Source: Lysobacter spongiicola DSM 21749 (GTDB lineage Bacteria; Pseudomonadota; Gammaproteobacteria; Xanthomonadales; Xanthomonadaceae). From it: a DNA stretch of 64,000 nt. A program made the translations under genes and the position numbers. A model generated the notes under the pieces. That model was not told where the DNA came from and ran no database searches. It saw only the letters and a program-made list of their open reading frames with translations. The DNA lies in the NCBI RefSeq assembly GCF_900167055.1, contig NZ_FUXP01000001.1, positions 248,001 through 312,000 of the forward strand, read 5' to 3'. Shown here one piece after another: positions 52,877 through 64,000 of this stretch (position 1 is the first letter of the stretch; every line of letters starts with the position of its first letter).

Positions 52877-53632
52877 TCAGGTGGTTACGGGGGTGGAACG
52901 GCTGCGGGCAATCCGGCGGCGGCACAGCAGTCGATAAGCCGCCGGGATGATCAGCATGGAAAGGAGCGGAGCGGTGACCATGCCGCCGAGCATCGGCGCG
53001 GCAATGCGTTGCATGACTTCCGACCCCGGGCCATCGCCGATGAATAGTGGGAACAAGCCGGCCAGGATCACAGCCACTGTCATGGCCTTCGGCCTCACAC
53101 GCAGCACCGCGCCTTCGCGGATCGCATCGTCGAGATCGTCGGCGTCGGCGCTCGGGTTCCGCTTGAGGCGCTCGTGCCAGGCTTGGCGCAGGTAGAGCAG
53201 CATGATCACGCCGAACTCGGCGGCCACGCCGGCCAGCGCGATAAACCCGATCAGCGTGGCAACCGATATCGCATGGCCGAGGATCCAGATCAGCCATAGA
53301 CCGCCGACGAGCGCGAGCGGCAGGCTGAGCATGATGATCGAGGCCTCGGCGGCGTCCCGGAACACGAGGTAGATCAGCAGAAAGATAATCGCCAGCGCCG
53401 CCGGAACGACCCACTTGAGTCGCTCGGTCGCGCGCGCGAGATACTCGTACTGCCCGGACCATTCCAGGCTGTAGCCGGGCGGCAATTTGAGCTGCTCGGC
53501 CATCGCGGCCTGCAGATCGGTGACCACCGAACCCAGGTCGCGATCGGCGACGTCGACGAAGACATAGCCCGCCAGTCGGCCGTTTTCACTCTTGAGCATC
53601 GGCGGGCCGGCCATGGTTACGGGTGGCGACAA
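52877..53632 (-). pseudogene. cusA: cusA-type RND pump, 5'-truncated
   Basis: About 245 codons encode only the C-terminal quarter of a heavy-metal RND pump: MLKSENGRLAGYVFVDVADRDLG, LPPGYSLEWSGQYEYLARATERL and GFIALAGVAAEFGVIMLLYLRQAW. The sequence then runs through the last helices. The other 800 or so residues are missing and no credible start exists. The homology begins at about 53610, roughly 90 bases from the dif-like site. Compared with the full cusA at 13902 it is clearly a separate paralogue (for example GHAISVATLIGF instead of NVSVAVIVGF). Confidence 0.85.
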
Positions 53633-53699
53633 GGTAAGGGATCAGCCGACACCCTAAGCGGGATACCGACAGCGCACGCGGCGGTGATGGTCATGTCGC

Positions 53700-53727
53700 T
53701 GTTTACATAATATGCATTATGCGAAGT
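53700..53727 (-). other. dif: dif-like XerC/XerD recombination site
   Basis: On the minus strand the 28 bases divide into a XerC-like arm ACTTCGCATAA, a 6-base centre TGCATA and a XerD-like arm TTATGTAAACA. This matches the proteobacterial dif consensus (arms RNTKCGCATAA and TTATGTTAAAT, centre TGTATA) at about 24 of 28 positions; the differences are one base in the centre and three in the outer XerD arm. The local TA-rich palindrome stands out sharply in this high-GC sequence. It may be the chromosomal dif or the junction of an element integrated by XerCD. Confidence 0.7.
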
Positions 53728-53894
53728 CCTAGATGGAGCGAGAGTCCCCTCCACACCTCCGCGATGCGCGCCGTTAACGCCGGCTGTAGTCCACTGCACG
53801 TCACCACACTGCTGACGTGGAGCATCAAGGCAATGCCCACCCGCTGAACTCCCTGTCGGCAGCTACAAGAACCATCTCGCCGAACGGGAGCACC

Positions 53895-56800
53895 ATGGAA
53901 CGTGCACGCAACGCCATCCGCGCCGGCTTTGTCCAGCCAAGCCTGCTTGGTTCCATCCAGAGCTTTTCCAACATCCTTGATCGCTGCGCAGCGCTCGGCT
54001 TCACGTCCGTGGCGCTGCCTTCGCCGTTCGTGGACGCCGAAGACTGGCAGCAGGCCCGCTTGGCCGACCCTGACCGGCTCGCCGACGTATTCGATTGGCC
54101 TGGCGACGGCACTAAAGGGCTGGCGGCGCTGGCGGGCATGGCGCGGGAGCGCAGCCTTGATCTGGTGATCGATCTCCGGGTCGACCAGCTGTCGGGACAC
54201 GCACCAGTCGTGGCGTCGAAGCCGAACCGGTTCCGTCCCCGGCGTGCCACTGAAGGCACTCCTCCGGATCCGCGCCGACCCGCCAAGCGTGCTGAAGTGG
54301 CGGTCGCCCGGTTCGACGATGCATCCGTATCCGATGAACTCGTACGCTGGTGGGGAGATCTGCTCCGGCGGTGGCACGAGGCCGGCGTCGCGGGCTTTCG
54401 GTGCCTGTGGCCGCAGAACGTTCCCGCATCCAGCTGGACGCAGATGATCGAGCATGCCGGCGGCGCCCGCTTCTGGGCCTGGACACCGGGCATTCCAGCC
54501 TCCGATCTCGCTGGGCTTTCAGAATGCGGCTTCCAGGGCGCGTTCTCGTCGCTGGCCTGGTGGGACTTCCACGGCCACTGGTATCTGGAGGAGGACGACC
54601 GTCTGAGGTCGTTCCCGGCCGTGGTCGCCGCGGCCGACGCGCCCTACTCACCCCCTCCCCCGTCCCGTCTCGGACGCTCGCGGAAGCTGGACTTCGCCGC
54701 AGCGACCGCGGACGGGTTGTTCGTTGTGCTGGACGAACACGCCCATTCCGCAATGGACGACGCCATACAGCAGGCCAACCGCGCCATTGCCGAACGTGCT
54801 GAGACGCCGCGCAAGGGTCTGCGCCCGCTGACGGCTGGCGGTGGCACACCGGTGCTGACCCTGCTGGCAGACGCCATCGATCAGGACGGGCAGGCACCGG
54901 AGTCGACGCTGGTCGCGGTCAATCCCGACGACCACCACGTGATGACCGTCGCCGTCCGAGACTGGTTGCACCATGCCGGCGGGTTCACTTGCCTGGAGCC
55001 GCTCCACCCCGAGGCCGGCGAGCCCTTTGATGCTACGGCCGATGGGGCGACGATCACGCTGGAACCGGGCCAGGTACGCACCTGGCGGGCCACGCAGCCG
55101 GCGATGGTCACGCTCCCGGAGTCCAGAATGACGGCCGAGCAAGCGGCCACGTCGGAACGCATTGCCATCGAATCGGTGGCGCCCGTGGTGGATGCGGGCC
55201 GCTTCCCGGTCAAGCGGATCGTTGGGGAGCGCGTAGCGGTGCAAGCGGACATCCTGTGCGATGGCCACGACCGGTTGGCCGCCGCCGTACTGTGGCGCCC
55301 AATTGGAAGCCGCACTTGGAACTCATCCCCGATGCGGCACCTGGGCAACGACCGCTGGTGCGGGGAGTTCACACTCGCGCGCGTCGGCCGCCACGAGTTC
55401 ACGATCGAAGCGTGGCGCGACGAATTCGCCACCGCCCGTGCAGACCTCGAGAAACGCCAGGCCGCAGGCAAGCTGTCGACGCTGGACGTCGACGAAGTGT
55501 GCCAGCTGGTCGACAGGGCGGCCACCGAAAGCGGGGACGCGGAGCTGGCGGCCTTGTCGAAGAAGCTTGAAGAAGCCGGGGACGACAACGAGCGGTCTGC
55601 GTTGCTGGTCGCGCCCGACACGGCGCAAGCGATGGCGCGATCGGGTCCCCGGCCATTCCTGATCCGCCACCCCACCCCGCTCCAGGTCGATTCCGAGCGC
55701 ACGGCGGCTGGCTTCAGCAGCTGGTACGAATTGTTTCCCCGCTCCCAGGCTCGTACCGCCCCCAGCGGCGAGCAGCCCCACGGCACCTTCAACGACGTCA
55801 TCGCCCGCCTGCCTGCCATTCGCGAAATGGGTTTCGACGTGCTCTACATGCCGCCGATCCACCCGATCGGCCGAACCAACCGGAAGGGTCGCAACAACTC
55901 GGTGACGGCCGTGCCCGGCGAGCCCGGCAGCCCCTACGCCATCGGCGCAAAGGAAGGCGGCCACGATGCCATCCATCCCGAACTGGGCACGCTGGACGAC
56001 TTCCGGCGACTGGTGGCGGCCGCGGCAGGACAAGGCATGGAGCTCGCGCTGGACTTCGCCATCCAGTGTTCGCCCGACCACCCGTGGCTACGCGAGCATC
56101 CGGACTGGTTCGCATGGCGCGCCGACGGCACCATCCGTTACGCGGAGAATCCACCCAAGCGCTACGAAGACATCGTCAACGTCGACTTCTACGCCGACGG
56201 TGCCATTCCCCACCTCTGGATCGCGCTGCGAGACGTGGTCGCGTTCTGGGTCAATGAAGGCGTCCGCCTGTTCCGGGTCGACAACCCGCACACCAAACCG
56301 TTCCCGTTCTGGGAATGGCTGATCGGCGAGATCCGCGGCCGCAACCCGGACGTGGTGTTCCTGTCAGAGGCCTTCACGCGCCCGAAGTTGATGTATCGGC
56401 TGGCGAAGGTCGGCTTCTCGCAGTCGTACACGTACTTCACTTGGCGCAACGACAAGCATGAGCTTGCCGCATACCTCACCGAACTGGCCGACAGCGAGGT
56501 GAGGGACTACTTCCGCCCGCACTTCTTCGTCAACACGCCGGACATCAACCCGACGTTCCTCCACCACTCGGGTCGCGCCGGGCACCTGATCCGCGCGGCA
56601 CTGGCAACGACGCTGTCGGGGCTGTGGGGCATGTACAGCGGGTTCGAGCTCTGCGAAGCCACTCCCCTCCTCCCGGGCAAGGAGGAATACCTGGATTCGG
56701 AGAAGTACCAGTTGCGCGACTGGGACTGGCAACGGCCGGGAAACATCGTTGCCGAGATCACCCGCCTCAACCTGCTGCGCCGCCTGAATCCGGCGCTGCA

Positions 56801-57106
56801 GACGCACCTGGGCGTCCGGTTCTACAACGCCTTCAGCGACAACATCCTCTATTTCGGCAAGCGGGCTGGCGAGCGCGGGGACATGGTGCTGGTGGCCATC
56901 AACCTCGACCCGTACGCCACCCATGAAGCCGACTTCGAGCTGCCGCTGTGGGAGTGGGGATTGCCCGACCACGGGGCCCTGCAGGTGGAGGACCTGTGGC
57001 ACGGCACCCGGACCACATGGCACGGAAAGATGCAGCACCTGCGACTGGACCCCGGCGAGCTGCCGTTCGCGATCTGGCGGGTCGGCCCCCACGGCGAGGA
57101 ACTCGG

Positions 57107-57110
<4 letters not shown>
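53895..57110 (+). CDS. glgE: Alpha-1,4-glucan:maltose-1-phosphate maltosyltransferase
   Basis: The 1071-residue GH13 enzyme extends glucan chains from maltose-1-phosphate. The catalytic domain shows the nucleophile in [15 protein letters not shown] (D796), the acid/base in [12 protein letters not shown] (E825) and the third acid in NTPDINPTF (D883). Before it, about 400 residues contain a second, degenerate amylase-like barrel ([34 protein letters not shown]), so the protein is far longer than actinobacterial GlgE (about 660-700). I chose the ATG at 53895 with GGGAG; a GTG 26 codons upstream is open. Coupled to treS by ATGA. Confidence 0.88.
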
Positions 57111-60431
<3,321 letters not shown>

Positions 60432-60435
<4 letters not shown>

Positions 60436-62651
60436 AGGCGAAGAACGACGCCCCCCACGGCCGGATGCCGGACTGGGTGCCGGACCCGCAGGTGGTGCAG
60501 GCGCTCGCACGTGCCAGCCACGGTGACCCCTTCTCCGTCCTCGGGCCCCACCACATCGGTGACACCCGCGTGGTGCGCGTGTGGGCGCCGGGTGCGGAGT
60601 CGGTTTCGGTCGTGGCCCGTGGTACCGGCGAGACGCATTCGCTCGAATCTGCAGAGATCGAGCCCGCGCTGTTTGGCGGCCCGATCGGTGACGGTACCTA
60701 TGAGCTCGGGATCAAATGGCCCGGCGGCATCCAGCGGACCTGTGACCCCTACTCGTTCGGCCCCTTGCTCGGAGACCTCGACCTCCACCTGATCAGCGAA
60801 GGGCGGCAGCTCCGGCTGGCCGACACCCTTGGTGCACAGGTGCGGACGGTGGACGGCGTGGAGGGCGTGCGGTTCGCGGTGTGGGCGCCGAATGCCCGCC
60901 GGGTATCGGTGGTCGGCGACTTCAACGCCTGGGACGGGCGACGCCATCCGATGCGCCTGCGCCAGTCCGCGGGCGTCTGGGAGCTGTTCCTGCCCGGGCT
61001 GGGCGCGGGTGCGAGATACAAGTACGAAATCCTGGGGCCCGATGGCACACATCTGCCGCTGAAGGCCGACCCCGTTGCCCGCGCCACCGAGTGTCCGCCT
61101 GCAACTGCGTCGATCGTGGCGGCGCCGGAAGCCTTCGAGTGGACCGATGGCGACTGGATGGACAGGCGCCAGGCGAGGCAGTCGCCTGACGCGCCCGTGT
61201 CTATCTATGAATTGCACGCCGGTTCCTGGATGCGCGACGAGGATGGCGAGCCGTTGGACTGGGACGCGCTTGCCGAGCGGCTGGTGCCGTATGTCGCCGG
61301 CATGGGCTTCACCCATGTCGAACTGCTGCCCGTGACCGAGCACCCCTTCGGCGGATCCTGGGGCTACCAGCCGCTGGGCCTGTTCGCGCCCACGGCCCGC
61401 CACGGCTCGCCAGAGGCCTTCGCCCGCTTCGTCGACCGCTGTCACCACGAGAACATCGGCGTCCTGCTGGACTGGGTGCCCGCGCACTTCCCCTCCGACG
61501 CGCACGGGCTCGCGCGCTTCGACGGCACCCCCCTCTACGAACACGCGGATCCGCGCGAGGGCTTCCACCGCGATTGGAACACCCTGATCTACAACCATGG
61601 CCGGCACGAAGTGAGCGGCTTCCTGGTGGCCAGTGCACTGGAATGGCTGGAGCGCTACCACGTCGACGGCCTGCGGGTGGATGCGGTGGCGTCGATGCTC
61701 TACCGCGACTACAGCCGGGCGGCCGACGAATGGGTGCCGAACGTGCATGGCGGCCGCGAGAACTACGAGACCATCGCTTTCCTGCGGCGCCTCAACGAGG
61801 TTGTCGCCGAACGCTGCCCCGGCGCGGTGGTGATCGCCGAAGAGTCCACCGCGTGGCCCGGCGTCAGCGCGCCGGTGGCGTCGGGCGGGCTCGGCTTCGA
61901 CTACAAGTGGAACATGGGCTGGATGCACGACACGCTCAGCTATATGTCGCGCGACCCGATCCACCGTTCGCACCACCACCACGACATGACGTTCGGCCTG
62001 CTCTACGCCTTCTCGGAGCGGTTCGTGCTGCCCATCTCGCACGACGAGGTGGTGCACGGGAAGGGGTCGCTGCTGGGGCGCATGCCCGGGGATCAATGGC
62101 AGCGCCTGGCGAACCTGCGCGCGTACCTGGCCTTCATGTGGGCGCACCCCGGGAAGAAGCTGCTGTTCATGGGCTGCGAGATCGCGCAGGAGCGCGAATG
62201 GAACCACGACGGGCAGGTCGATTGGCACCACCTGGATGATCCAGGGCACCGCGGGATCCAGCGCCTGGTGCGGGACCTCAATGTCCATTACACGCAGCAC
62301 CCTGCCCTGCACGCCCGCGACAGCGATCCGGAGGGTTTCGAGTGGGTAGTCGAGGATGACCGCAACAACAGCGTGCTGGCCTTCCTGCGACGCGGCCGCC
62401 TGGGTGACCCACCCGTGCTGGCGGTAGTGAACCTCACGCCACTGCGCCACGAGCAGTACTGCGTCGGGGTACCGGAAACCGGCTACTGGCGGGAGGTCCT
62501 CAACACGGACGCGGTGGAGTACGGCGGGTCGGGAAGCGGCAACCTCGGCGGAGTGACGGCCGAAGCGGTTTCTTGCCATGGCCGACCGGCTCGGCTTTCG
62601 CTGTCGCTGCCACCCCTGTCGGGAATGCTGTTCGTGCTGGAGGGTCGCTAG
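60432..62651 (+). CDS. glgB: 1,4-alpha-glucan branching enzyme
   Basis: The 739-residue branching enzyme has an N1/N2 CBM48 region, a GH13 barrel and a C-terminal domain. It shows D417 ([11 protein letters not shown]), E470 (VIAEEST) and D538 ([14 protein letters not shown]), with the same 53- and 68-residue spacings as the E. coli enzyme. It introduces alpha-1,6 branches into the glucan made by GlgE. The ATG at 60432 overlaps the treS stop (ATGA). Length is normal. Confidence 0.94.

Positions 62652-64000
<1,349 letters not shown>

Noticed and set aside
1-53700. Possible transposon or integron carrying the metal genes
   Set aside because: No transposase, integrase, terminal inverted repeats or attC-like sites were found; only the dif-like site suggests a mobile boundary.

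Overview
The window is high-GC DNA from a Gammaproteobacterium, most likely a member of the Xanthomonadaceae/Lysobacteraceae (Lysobacter, Luteimonas or Pseudoxanthomonas-like). This is an inference from the CopL-CopA-CopB architecture, the CusCBA system, the hutG/hutH remnant and the GlgE-TreS-GlgB-GlgX set; no rRNA or other taxonomic marker is present. No insertion sequence, transposase, tRNA, rRNA or CRISPR array was found. Almost all of 1-53.6 kb looks like an accessory heavy-metal/stress region, and 53.9-64 kb is an ordinary alpha-glucan/trehalose cluster.

Region 1 (about 0.6-13.8 kb, minus strand) reads as one long operon. It starts from a textbook MerR-type promoter with a 19-bp spacer and runs: MerR-family regulator, DUF2933 membrane peptide, beta-CASP metallo-beta-lactamase nuclease, thymidine/AMP-type phosphorylase, PRPP synthetase-like protein, phosphoketolase, UbiB-type kinase, small periplasmic protein, alpha/beta hydrolase, MFS transporter, cyclopropane-fatty-acid synthase and DUF6629 membrane protein. 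Most neighbours overlap by ATGA, GTGA or TGATG. The gene order suggests RNA/nucleoside breakdown feeding phosphoribose and then acetyl-phosphate, combined with membrane remodelling, under metal- or stress-responsive control. This is the best candidate for an under-described system. The phosphoketolase and MFS genes each carry a one-base frameshift.

Region 2 (13.9-28 kb, minus strand) holds cusCBA with an upstream His/Cys-rich protein, a decayed Cu-ATPase copy, an EF-hand protein, a MerR-copF pair with its own operator, and copC-copD followed by tatA-tatB-tatC. A complete Tat translocase therefore sits inside the copper locus, next to two Tat-dependent CopA multicopper oxidases.

Region 3 (27.7-46.4 kb) contains two divergent copies of one copper module: copL, copA, copB, a His-tailed membrane cytochrome c, an NTF2-like periplasmic protein, a DUF411 lipoprotein and a Csp copper-storage protein. 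The left copy is on the minus strand and the right copy on the plus strand. They flank a CueR-type regulator, a CopA P-type ATPase and a copZ chaperone with two CueR-like operators in the divergent intergenic region. A hutG gene with a hutH tail fragment is stranded inside and marks a breakpoint.

Region 4 (46.6-53.7 kb) carries stress genes: glutaredoxin-MauE fusion, K+ channel, manganese catalase, DUF305 protein, a CusF-like lipoprotein and a 5'-truncated cusA. It ends at a dif-like XerCD site (53700-53727), which may be the chromosomal dif or an integration junction.

Region 5 (53.9-64 kb, plus strand) is glgE, treS-maltokinase, glgB and glgX (cut by the window end), chained by ATGA overlaps or direct abutment. 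treS carries a third one-base deletion. Because all three frameshifts restore with one added base and two lie in G/C runs, sequencing error is a serious alternative to real gene loss.
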